This document shows, one piece after another, positions 34,498 to 42,356 of a DNA stretch of 44,467 nt (its first letter is position 1; every line of letters begins with the position of its first letter). The notes under the pieces are model-generated. The model was given only the letters and a program-made list of their open reading frames with translations. It had not been told where the DNA came from and made no database searches. Origin of the DNA: G020353115 sp964389685. GTDB taxonomy: Bacteria > Bacteroidota > Bacteroidia > Bacteroidales > VadinHA17. The DNA lies in assembly GCA_964389685.1 (NCBI GenBank), contig CAYMFM010000028.1:1-44467 (forward strand). The letters are read 5' to 3'. Both the position numbers and the translations under genes were made by a program.

Positions 34498-36867
34498 TCA
34501 ATATTTTTTCTGGTAAAGGTCCTCCAGCGGTGTGTTTTTCAATTCTTCTATCAGGGTCACCAGATGCGCTACCATGATCTCCCATATCTTCTTGCCTTTT
34601 CCCTCCGATGCTTTCATCGGATTCCCCATTACACCGTTCTCCGTGATTTTTTTTGTCCTTACATACCAGGGTATCCTTCTGTTAGAAGAAAAATCCAGGT
34701 AACTGCTTCCAAATTTGAGGGTCATATCCCTTGCCCGGTCCATTTTTACCAGGTGGGGTCGGGTTGCCAGTGATGTACTCGTTTCAATTTCTCCTGCGTG
34801 AATATCGTTTTTTGTCTGAATCAATTGAAGGACATCTTCATCACTTGTCTCTCCTGTGTCCACAGCCACGAAAATACCAGCGTCACGGTTGATCATTTGT
34901 GCAGCATGATTTAATGTGGGTGCATTATCACCGTGACCATTTACCAGTATCAGCTTTTTTATCCCCTGCCTGGCAAGGTTCATACCTATATCATACACCA
35001 GATGAGACAATGCATTATTGCTGACACTGACTGTTCCCTTGAAATCTTCGTGGTGGTAGGACACACCGTAATAAATGGGAGGAAGTACAAGGGGTTTGGG
35101 ATGGCTACAGGCTTCTGCTACCCGTTTGGCAAGGTATTCCGCATCAAAAGAGTCGGTGTCCACCGGAAGGTGAGGACCATGCTGTTCGATGGAACCACAG
35201 GGTAAAATAGCCAGGTCAATCTCATTCAAACGTTCACTGATCTCAGGCCAGGTAAGCTCGGCCCACAAATAGCTCCTGTCTGTTTGCTGATTCGATTTCA
35301 TGTTTTCAACTGGTTGAGCATCCATTTCAAACGGATACAATGTTTTCATTTCCTCTGAGGTCAGGACATTGTAATCTTCCCATTTTCGGTTGGTGTATTT
35401 TACTGCACCATCAGCATCGTTGAGCAACAACGAGATAACAGGGTGTCTCAGATCCTCCGGAATATCCCTGGTCCTGGATCGCTCGTGGTCATACCGCAAT
35501 TTCAGGATCTGCGGATAAGCCCTGGCAAGGCCTTTCGTATATTCATTCAAGTCAATAATCCTTTGCTCAAGCAACATGTGATACAGATGAGCAGCATCGG
35601 TACCGATCTGTTTCACCTTACTGGAATGCAAAGCCTGGATACATTGATCGATCTGCTCCTTTGTATAACCGCATCTTGATGGATCTTCACCGAGGGCTTT
35701 GAGCATACCGACTATCCTGCGACATTTTTCACATTTTCCGCACGGGAAGATCCGTCCCCCGGATTCATGGCTTGCATGACAGGAGACCTGATGCTCCTGA
35801 AGTTCCGGATAGCGTTTTACAAGAACCTTTAATATCAGCATTTCAGAAAGGCTGCGAAGAATAGAAAACTGGCTCAATCGCCAACCTTTCTTCAGATAAT
35901 ACCTCGATAGTGCATTATCAAAATAACGGCTCTGATCAAATAGCCCGTCATAGTGTGTTATTCCCTGAAAGGAAGTCCTGCGGGTGCAGTCGTATTCATT
36001 GCCGATCAGGATCCTGCCTGCCTGCCGTTTCCGTACAATGGGGATTGCCCCGAAAATAAATACAGCCAGTGTCCATAAACGGATTGGATAATCATCCGCA
36101 CGAACCGTGTTGAAATCCTTCCTGATAAAAGGAAAGTACCGAAGCATCCAGTTATATACCCGGTCGCAATTACTCCATACCCGTGCTGTATTCGGTTCCG
36201 TTTTTTTTAAATGGCGATAGGCATTCAGGGCTGTGAACCAGTGCCTTCCCGACTCATTGATAAAAACCGGATGGGTTTCTTTTCCAAGTTCTTTCAGAAT
36301 TCCATACGTTAACAAACTGTCTTTCCCCCCGCTGCTCAGAATGGCATGTCGATTCCGGTTAATAGTCCATGCATCCCATTGAATGTCAGAATCCGGATAA
36401 CTTGTATTGATGAAATCTATTTTTGCCGCAGTGTATTTCCTGAGTTTAACAACATTTATGTTGCTGCTTGTTCCTGTCAGAAAAGGATTTGGTTCCAGGA
36501 ATTTTTTCACATAGATCTCGCGCGAGGTATTTTCCATCATATCCCGGATGAATTGTTTATCGGTATTATCGAATACACCGTCGAATGTGATCTCATTGCA
36601 AAAAAGTCCATAGTTCAGCGCTACCTGTGCCGTGATCATGCTCGCCAGGTTAGGGCTGCTGCCATCATCGGGATTGAATACCTGTTCTTCATACGAGTAG
36701 ACCAATTCCATTGATTCTTCCTCTTTACCGATTTGTATCCGGTAGGGTGAGGAGATTTTATTGCCCCGGATTGTCACCGGACCGATGATCATCCTATCGA
36801 TCACCACGAGTTTCTCCAATGGATTCCGTTCCGAATGGTTTGTTCCCGGTATTTTATCTTTCTTCAT
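34498..36867 (-). CDS. PP-loop ATPase fused to a creatininase domain
   Basis: 789 aa from the ATG at 36867; an in-frame TTG three codons upstream is less likely. Numbering below follows the TTG frame (subtract 3 for the ATG). Residues 1-170 have no family I recognise. A PP-loop SSGGKDS lies at 181-187, followed by an alpha-hydrolase-like region; four cysteines C366, C379, C382, C385 (CGKCEKC) look like a zinc ribbon. Residues ~535-780 are a creatininase-type metal-dependent amidohydrolase: E564-Q-H566 (GSIEQHG), D573 and D575, NGHGD (646-650), HAGEIETS (693-700). PP-loop enzymes adenylate a carbonyl or carboxylate to form an amide or thio product; creatininases cleave amides or peptides. Both in one chain suggests a make-and-trim step. 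Substrate unknown. Confidence 0.85.
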   Translation of the reverse strand: MKKDKIPGTNHSERNPLEKLVVIDRMIIGPVTIRGNKISSPYRIQIGKEEESMELVYSYEEQVFNPDDGSSPNLASMITAQVALNYGLFCNEITFDGVFDNTDKQFIRDMMENTSREIYVKKFLEPNPFLTGTSSNINVVKLRKYTAAKIDFINTSYPDSDIQWDAWTINRNRHAILSSGGKDSLLTYGILKELGKETHPVFINESGRHWFTALNAYRHLKKTEPNTARVWSNCDRVYNWMLRYFPFIRKDFNTVRADDYPIRLWTLAVFIFGAIPIVRKRQAGRILIGNEYDCTRRTSFQGITHYDGLFDQSRYFDNALSRYYLKKGWRLSQFSILRSLSEMLILKVLVKRYPELQEHQVSCHASHESGGRIFPCGKCEKCRRIVGMLKALGEDPSRCGYTKEQIDQCIQALHSSKVKQIGTDAAHLYHMLLEQRIIDLNEYTKGLARAYPQILKLRYDHERSRTRDIPEDLRHPVISLLLNDADGAVKYTNRKWEDYNVLTSEEMKTLYPFEMDAQPVENMKSNQQTDRSYLWAELTWPEISERLNEIDLAILPCGSIEQHGPHLPVDTDSFDAEYLAKRVAEACSHPKPLVLPPIYYGVSYHHEDFKGTVSVSNNALSHLVYDIGMNLARQGIKKLILVNGHGDNAPTLNHAAQMINRDAGIFVAVDTGETSDEDVLQLIQTKNDIHAGEIETSTSLATRPHLVKMDRARDMTLKFGSSYLDFSSNRRIPWYVRTKKITENGVMGNPMKASEGKGKKIWEIMVAHLVTLIEELKNTPLEDLYQKKY

Positions 36868-36872
36868 GGGAA

Positions 36873-37970
36873 TCAACTAATTAAAGGAATGGTCATCTGC
36901 TTAATATGTGGTTTAAGCATTTGAACGAGTTCATCCGCACCGTTCAGTAAGACATCAAAGGCAGGCAAACCGGTCGTATTAAAAATGGATGAACAAATGG
37001 CAGGTACATCTTCCATCTCTATATTTTCATGATTGATGGTAATGGCTAATACTTTCTTACCTGAAATGAGTTCAATGGCTTCTATTTGCTGTTCCAGCGG
37101 ATGGATTGCATACCCGGGGAAGCCATCGTATTCAAGTCGTTTCGGAGCATGCTGTAAGATCACGAAATCGGGACGCCCGGCAGCAAGGATCTCATATCCC
37201 CCCGGGTATGCCGGGTTCATCAGGCTTCCCTGCCCTTCGATGACGATCACATCCGGTTTCTCATCGACCCATGCCGAATAAACGGCATGTTCGATCTCAC
37301 CCGCAATAAAATCATTTACGAGGGAATCAATAATTACAGAATAGCGTGCTCCCTGCATCCAGGAAGTCTGACCCGTTCCGATCAGTTCTGTCTTGTACCC
37401 GTTTTTCCACAATCCGTGAACAATTCTCCAGGCAGTTGTTCGCTTGCCAACGGCAGAATCAGTTCCCAGTATAGCCAGTTTCAGGCAATCCACTTTCTCA
37501 ATCTTCCCCGAAAAAAAGTGCAGGTATTTCCTCATCGGGGGTTTACGGACATCCCGTATGGTCAACTCGTTCTCCCTGGCAATGTCCCTAAACAATTCTT
37601 CATCAGAAATAAAATCGTGCAAACCGGATACAATATTGAGCTTATGTTCCAGTGCATATTTGACATCTTTCCAGGTATTACCCTGAAGTTTGCCGCCATC
37701 GGGGGCAATCCCGATAACCAGATGAGTTGGATAGGCTCCTTTCCCTTTTCCTACCTCAATCGCTTCAACCAGTGATGATACCACAGGAACTCCCCCGAAT
37801 TTTCCATCCAGGACTTCCAGGGCATCCCTCCCGGCATAACGTGAATCAATGACAGCAATAACCCTGTATCTATCTGTAAATCGTACAAGACCGTGTGCTG
37901 TTTTTCCGTTGGTGGTGTTAAAAGCACCCTCACAATACACAATTGCATTTCCTTCCATTGTTTGATTCAT
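36873..37970 (-). CDS. DUF1611 P-loop protein, DgcN-like
   Basis: 365 aa. The N-terminal ~150 residues are Rossmann-like (VIAVIDSRYAGRDALEVLDG is the family start). The C-terminal half is a P-loop domain with GTDSAVGKRTT at 169-179, an IGTGQTSWMQGA block at 197-208 and IEGQGSLMNPAYP at 244-256, all hallmarks of PF07755. DgcN of this family has been reported as a D-glutamate N-acetyltransferase working with the epimerase DgcA, and such an epimerase is encoded two genes downstream. The assignment to D-glutamate metabolism is by analogy. It lies 8 bp after the PLP-enzyme gene and 5 bp before the fusion gene. Confidence 0.85.
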   Translation of the reverse strand: MNQTMEGNAIVYCEGAFNTTNGKTAHGLVRFTDRYRVIAVIDSRYAGRDALEVLDGKFGGVPVVSSLVEAIEVGKGKGAYPTHLVIGIAPDGGKLQGNTWKDVKYALEHKLNIVSGLHDFISDEELFRDIARENELTIRDVRKPPMRKYLHFFSGKIEKVDCLKLAILGTDSAVGKRTTAWRIVHGLWKNGYKTELIGTGQTSWMQGARYSVIIDSLVNDFIAGEIEHAVYSAWVDEKPDVIVIEGQGSLMNPAYPGGYEILAAGRPDFVILQHAPKRLEYDGFPGYAIHPLEQQIEAIELISGKKVLAITINHENIEMEDVPAICSSIFNTTGLPAFDVLLNGADELVQMLKPHIKQMTIPLIS

Positions 37971-37978
37971 TTAATCGT

Positions 37979-39082
37979 TTATTTCCTTCCTGTTAATACA
38001 GAGACATATCGATCTCCTTCCATGGACTCACGATAATGTTCCTGTAAAAAGGCAATCAAGCCTGCTGTTGAGGCAGGCAAAACGTTTAGTCCTTCCTTAT
38101 CGCGGAGGGATTTAGCGTAACTTAACAGTTTTGAGTCACTGATATCATCTGCCCAACCTCCGGACTCACGGATGGCAATCAGTGCTTCATCCCCATCCAG
38201 GGAATGCCAGTTGATCAGGGGTTCATTGACCAGGGTCTCTTTTATGGCCTCCGGTTTGATGTCTTCACAACTTTCCAGATTTCGCTTATAGGAGAGAATG
38301 ATGGGATTTTTCTTGAATGCCGATCCGGCAACCATTTTGGGAATACGTGAGGTTTTTCCCCTCTTGTACAGTGTGGTGAATCCCCTGTATATCCCGGCAA
38401 GCAGAGTCCCGTTGGATACAGGAACGGATATAACCTTTGGTGCATCACGAATAGTATCATAGATCTCATTGGCAATTTCAGCATAGGCGATAAACTGAAG
38501 ATGCTTATTTGCACCACCCGGATTGGCATCATAATATTCCTTCTCGATTGCAATATTGATAGAAACAGCTACTGCATTTTCATAATCCCCCGGGGATCGC
38601 CTGATCTCCGCTCCAAGTTTGATCATTTCGGTGATCCGTCGTGTATGGTAGCTTTCGGGTATATACACGACACATCGTAAATTTGCCAGGTACGCTGCCA
38701 AAGCAATAGCTACGCCATAATTCCCACAGGTTGCCACAGTGATGGTGTCATATCCCCTCCGCAATGCATCCAGGCACTGAGCAAAGGCTATCCGGTCCTT
38801 CTGAGTCCCGGTTGGATTCCCTCCTTCAAACTTCAGATAGATCTGCCGTAAACCTGCCTCTCGTTCAATATTCCTGGCTCTTGTGAGTGAAGTGTCTCCC
38901 ACTTCAATATTCATGATATCTTCATAGGCTGCCAGGCGGTCTAACTGTGAGTTCTTCTCATCCCCAACAATTTTCCTGAGTTCTTCAGTTTCTCTGGAAA
39001 TATTCAGATCTGCCGGTGCAACACCATCGATCAGGGCGAACGATGTGTCGCTTCCAAGTGAGCCTGATGTAGTTTCGTTCAT
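37979..39082 (-). CDS. Threonine-synthase-like PLP-dependent enzyme (fold type II)
   Basis: 367 aa. The PLP lysine is K95 in EGGNPTGTQKDRIA, and the phosphate/substrate loop is TVATCGNYGVAIA (115-127). A GGANKHLQF block and a C-terminal LPASTAGLIAFLQEH block follow the threonine synthase/cysteate synthase pattern. It lacks the long N-terminal extension of classical threonine synthase. Likely reactions are beta- or gamma-replacement or elimination on an amino acid. As first gene of the operon with DUF1611, PP-loop/creatininase and epimerase genes, it may make or consume the amino acid they handle. A promoter candidate lies at 39162-39195. Confidence 0.82.
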   Translation of the reverse strand: MNETTSGSLGSDTSFALIDGVAPADLNISRETEELRKIVGDEKNSQLDRLAAYEDIMNIEVGDTSLTRARNIEREAGLRQIYLKFEGGNPTGTQKDRIAFAQCLDALRRGYDTITVATCGNYGVAIALAAYLANLRCVVYIPESYHTRRITEMIKLGAEIRRSPGDYENAVAVSINIAIEKEYYDANPGGANKHLQFIAYAEIANEIYDTIRDAPKVISVPVSNGTLLAGIYRGFTTLYKRGKTSRIPKMVAGSAFKKNPIILSYKRNLESCEDIKPEAIKETLVNEPLINWHSLDGDEALIAIRESGGWADDISDSKLLSYAKSLRDKEGLNVLPASTAGLIAFLQEHYRESMEGDRYVSVLTGRK

Positions 39083-39320
39083 TTAGCATGTATCATGAAA
39101 AGCGTTTGTATATCCTTTAGCTAAACCTTACTCCAACCAGGAACCGATTAAAAAGGATGTGCAAATTTATAGCTATTTCCTCGAATATTACCAAAGAACA
39201 GCGAGAAATAAATTCAATCTGTCACGGTTATGATTTATAACACTCACTCCAAAGAGGACAAAAAAAATTCTATCTTAGCATGCTTGGAATTAAAAAACAT
39301 ACAATATCCTGGTTACCGGA
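39083..39320. other. Divergent intergenic region
   Basis: These 238 bp separate the start codons of the PLP-enzyme operon (minus) and the DUF5916 gene (plus). A clear promoter candidate is seen for the minus operon only. For the plus gene I find no good TAnnTTTG match, and no reading frame of note. Confidence 0.6.
39162..39195 (-). promoter_or_regulatory. Bacteroidota-type promoter candidate of the amino-acid operon
   Basis: On the minus strand TTTG (39195-39192), 22 nt, then TAAATTTG (39169-39162) match the TTTG/TAnnTTTG consensus. The leader to the ATG at 39082 would be about 70 nt. Confidence 0.5.
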
Positions 39321-41561
39321 ATGAAACAGGCACATAAAAAACACATTATCATTTCATTTTTTCTTTTTGTTTTATGCTGGCATTTCGTTACTGCGCAGGA
39401 GGAAATCATCATCCCAAAAACGGATGGAGAATTGGTGTTTGACGGCATTCCGGATGAAGCGTTCTGGGATGAGGTGGATCCTTTTCCTGTAGTTATGTTC
39501 CAACCGGTTCACGGCAATGAACCCACTGAGAAAACAGAAATCAGGTTATGTTACAACGATCAATACCTGCTTCTTTCCGGCAGAATGTACGACAAGAATC
39601 CTTCAGAAATACAGGATAATACAAAAAAAAGAGATGAGTTTGGAGGAAACAGCGATGGTTTTGGGATCATCATTGATAATTTCAACGATAACGAGAACGC
39701 AATTGTATTTTCAACTACGCCATCCGGACTGCGTGCAGACATGACCGTATTTAATGACGCTCAGGGGCGGATAGAACATATGCCATTTAACGACAGCTGG
39801 AATACATTCTGGGATGTAGAGACGGTTGTCAATCATGAGGGGTGGTTTGCAGAGATCCGCATACCCATATCCAGCATCCGGTTTCAGGATAACGGTGATA
39901 GTACCATCATGGGAATAACGGTCTGGCGTTGGATACCCCATAAAAACGAAACGATCATATTCCCGGCAATCCATCCGAAGTATGGTGATTTTGCTATGAT
40001 GAAACCTTCCCAGACCCAGAAAGTTCTTTTTGAAGATATTGAGCCAAAAAAACCGTTGTACATTGCTCCCTATGCCCTCGCGGGCTATACCATGAACAAT
40101 GACCTGAATGATGCAGAAACGGAATACCTGAAAGAGAGTGAGCCCAGCATCGAAGCAGGTTTGGATATCAAATACGGGCTCACAAGTAACCTTACGCTTG
40201 ACCTTACGGTAAATACCGATTTTGCGCAGGTCGAGGCGGATGACCAGCAGGTTAACCTGACCCGGTTTTCGCTCTTCTTCCCTGAAAAAAGACTATTCTT
40301 CCAGGAACGGTCCAGCATTTTCAGCTTTAGCTTCGGTGGTCCGAGCAATCTGTTCTACAGCCGGAGGATCGGTCTCTTTGAGAATGAAGATGAAGAGCTT
40401 CTACCGGTGAGAATATATGGCGGACTGCGGGTCTATGGCAGGGCAGGTAAATGGGATCTTGGATTCCTGGATATGCAGACAGCACCATTTGATACAGTAC
40501 CCTCCGAAAATTTCGGAGTCCTCCGATTGAGAAGACAGGTGATCAATCCATACAGTTATATCGGCGGGATCTATACCTCCCGATTGGGTATGGATGGTGC
40601 CTATAACATCGCCTATGGACTGGACGGTATTTTTCGTTTGTTTGGAGATGATTACCTCGATGTCAAATGGGCACAGAGCTTCGAAACCGATAGCACCAAC
40701 ACTATTGCCTCAATGAAACCATCAAGAGTCCGGTTTAGCTGGGAACGGCGATCGCGGGAAGGATTCGGATATGATTTTTCCTTCTCCTGGGCAGGGGAAG
40801 AATTCAATCCCGGTATGGGCTTCGAGATGAGAGAAGATTATTACATGTACCGCGTTCAACTTCAATACGGCTGGCTTCCGGGTGAAAACTCAAGGTTGTA
40901 TTCCCATAGTTTTCAAGTCGGTGCTATGAATTTTTACAGGATGGAGGATGGATCCCTTGAATCGGCAAGATATGGACCCGCCTGGAGCTTCACGACAAAA
41001 AGTATGATGCAGGGACGCCTCTCATTGAGTTATAACCTGGAGGATGTGGATGAAGAGTTTGAGTTTTCTGAAGAAACTAATATTCCGATAGGAAAATACG
41101 AATTTTTTTCAGCCACGGGATTTCTTATGACGCCCATGTCCCGAAGTTTTTATACCCTGGGACAGTTTGAACTGGGTCAGTTTTATGACGGAACCCGGTT
41201 CTCCCTCACCTTAACCCCGACATGGAATATCAATTCAAGTGTCGCTCTCAGTGGAATGTACCAGATAAACCGGTTGGATTTTAAAAAACGCAACCAGGAG
41301 TACCTGGGGCACATCGGACAACTGAAATTGCTTTATATGTTCAGCACAAAACTTTCTGCCAGCGCTTTCATTCAATACAACAGCGAGATCGAGGCCATTA
41401 TTTCTAACTTTCGACTGCGATACAATCCACGGGAAGGAAATGATTTCTATATCGTTTACAACGAAGGGACTAACACCTTTCTCGACCGCGAAGATCCGGT
41501 AAAACCCAGAACCGGCAGCCGAACCTTACTACTGAAATATACCTATACGTTTAGTTTATGA
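39321..41561 (+). CDS. DUF5916 outer-membrane protein with N-terminal CBM9-like domain
   Basis: 746 aa. A signal peptide covers about 1-25 (basic start, hydrophobic core, cleavage near VTAQ). Residues ~30-235 form a CBM9-like/DOMON-type beta-sandwich: DGELVFDGIPDEAFWDEV, EIRLCYNDQYLLLSGR, DGFGIIIDNFND, GWFAEIRIPISSIRF. From ~245 the chain is the DUF5916 region, rich in alternating beta-strand patterns with many aromatic residues (NTDFAQVEADDQQVNLTRF, FPEKRLFFQE) and ends in LLLKYTYTFSL, a C-terminal beta-strand typical of outer-membrane barrels. Function unknown; probably surface glycan binding or transport. The stop overlaps a possible ATG of the next frame. Confidence 0.85.
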   Translation: MKQAHKKHIIISFFLFVLCWHFVTAQEEIIIPKTDGELVFDGIPDEAFWDEVDPFPVVMFQPVHGNEPTEKTEIRLCYNDQYLLLSGRMYDKNPSEIQDNTKKRDEFGGNSDGFGIIIDNFNDNENAIVFSTTPSGLRADMTVFNDAQGRIEHMPFNDSWNTFWDVETVVNHEGWFAEIRIPISSIRFQDNGDSTIMGITVWRWIPHKNETIIFPAIHPKYGDFAMMKPSQTQKVLFEDIEPKKPLYIAPYALAGYTMNNDLNDAETEYLKESEPSIEAGLDIKYGLTSNLTLDLTVNTDFAQVEADDQQVNLTRFSLFFPEKRLFFQERSSIFSFSFGGPSNLFYSRRIGLFENEDEELLPVRIYGGLRVYGRAGKWDLGFLDMQTAPFDTVPSENFGVLRLRRQVINPYSYIGGIYTSRLGMDGAYNIAYGLDGIFRLFGDDYLDVKWAQSFETDSTNTIASMKPSRVRFSWERRSREGFGYDFSFSWAGEEFNPGMGFEMREDYYMYRVQLQYGWLPGENSRLYSHSFQVGAMNFYRMEDGSLESARYGPAWSFTTKSMMQGRLSLSYNLEDVDEEFEFSEETNIPIGKYEFFSATGFLMTPMSRSFYTLGQFELGQFYDGTRFSLTLTPTWNINSSVALSGMYQINRLDFKKRNQEYLGHIGQLKLLYMFSTKLSASAFIQYNSEIEAIISNFRLRYNPREGNDFYIVYNEGTNTFLDREDPVKPRTGSRTLLLKYTYTFSL

Positions 41562-41599
41562 TTGGTCACCAAAATTATTTGAATAAAAAAATACATAAC

Positions 41600-42295
41600 A
41601 TGATTCAACGAGCCCCATTGGAATTCGGAAAGTATTATCATATATACAACAGGGGTGTCAACAAATGTGATATATTCAAAGAATCCTCTAATTATAAACA
41701 TTTTCTTACATTATATGATAAATATGTTTCACTGATTGCTGACACATATACCTGGGTTCTAATGAAGAATCATTTTCACTTTCTTGTTAGAATCAAAGAT
41801 GAGGCAGAAATTCAAACTTTACCATCAAGAAACATAAACCCTGACAGGTTTGAAAAACCCTGTCAGGTTAAACCAGGAGGGGACCCGTCAGGGTTTTCCA
41901 AACCTGACGGTGTCTCAACCCCTAAACGCAAACCCATTCCTGAGAGACAGTTTGGACACCTGTTTAATGCTTATGCAAAAGCCTTTAACAAGAAATATAA
42001 CAGAACTGGGACTTTATTTGAGCGATCTTTCAAACGGATTGAAATAGAACATGAAGAATATTTTAAAATCCTTGTATATTATATTCATTCGAATCCAATA
42101 CATCACGGTTTTGTCAGTGATTTAAATTTGTATCCTTGGAGTTCTTATCATGAAATATCTTCGAATCAAGAATCTTTCTTTAACTATGATGAAGTATTAA
42201 GATGGTTTGGAGATTTCGATGGATTTCTAAAATATCATTTGCAGAATCAAGAGACAACTGTTCTAAAGAAAATACAGATTGATGATGAAAGATAG
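41600..42295 (+). CDS. REP-associated tyrosine transposase (RAYT, Y1_Tnp/IS200-like)
   Basis: 231 aa from the ATG at 41600 (MIQRAPLEFGKYYHIYNRG, the usual RAYT start); an upstream ATG at 41558 overlaps the previous stop. The HUH metal motif is NHFHFLV, and the probable catalytic Tyr lies in LFNAYAKAFNKKYNRTG. GTLFERSFKR and YIHSNPIHHGFV are further family blocks. RAYTs nick and spread short palindromic REP sequences. This copy has an in-frame insertion of ~30 residues rich in Pro, Gly and Asp between the HUH motif and the Tyr helix, encoded by two REP-like palindromes. A third palindrome lies 28 bp after its stop. Confidence 0.92.
   Translation: MIQRAPLEFGKYYHIYNRGVNKCDIFKESSNYKHFLTLYDKYVSLIADTYTWVLMKNHFHFLVRIKDEAEIQTLPSRNINPDRFEKPCQVKPGGDPSGFSKPDGVSTPKRKPIPERQFGHLFNAYAKAFNKKYNRTGTLFERSFKRIEIEHEEYFKILVYYIHSNPIHHGFVSDLNLYPWSSYHEISSNQESFFNYDEVLRWFGDFDGFLKYHLQNQETTVLKKIQIDDER
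41839..41910 (+). repeat. Two REP-like palindromes inside the RAYT coding sequence
   Basis: CCTGACAGG (41840-41848) pairs exactly with CCTGTCAGG (41859-41867). CCGTCAGG (41885-41892) pairs exactly with CCTGACGG (41903-41910). The two hairpins share the TGAC(A/G)GG core with the palindrome at 42323-42356 and keep the RAYT frame open. Confidence 0.85.
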
Positions 42296-42322
42296 TTGAA
42301 TTCTTTCAGTAATTCGTTTTAA

Positions 42323-42356
42323 GACACCGTCAGGTCATTAAGACCCTGACGGGTCT
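42323..42356. repeat. REP-like palindrome between RAYT and sulfatase genes
   Basis: CCGTCAGG (42327-42334) and CCTGACGG (42345-42352) form an 8-bp stem that can be extended through GTC/GAC around a CATTAAGA loop. It lies between two convergent genes, overlaps the end of the sulfatase frame and could also act as a terminator. Confidence 0.8.

Noticed and set aside
34405..34773. 122-codon plus-strand frame over the epimerase/fusion junction
   Set aside because: Antisense to two well-supported genes, with no recognisable motifs.
37287..37775. 162-codon open frame on the plus strand
   Set aside because: It lies wholly antisense to the DUF1611 gene, whose motifs are intact, and its translation shows no family features.
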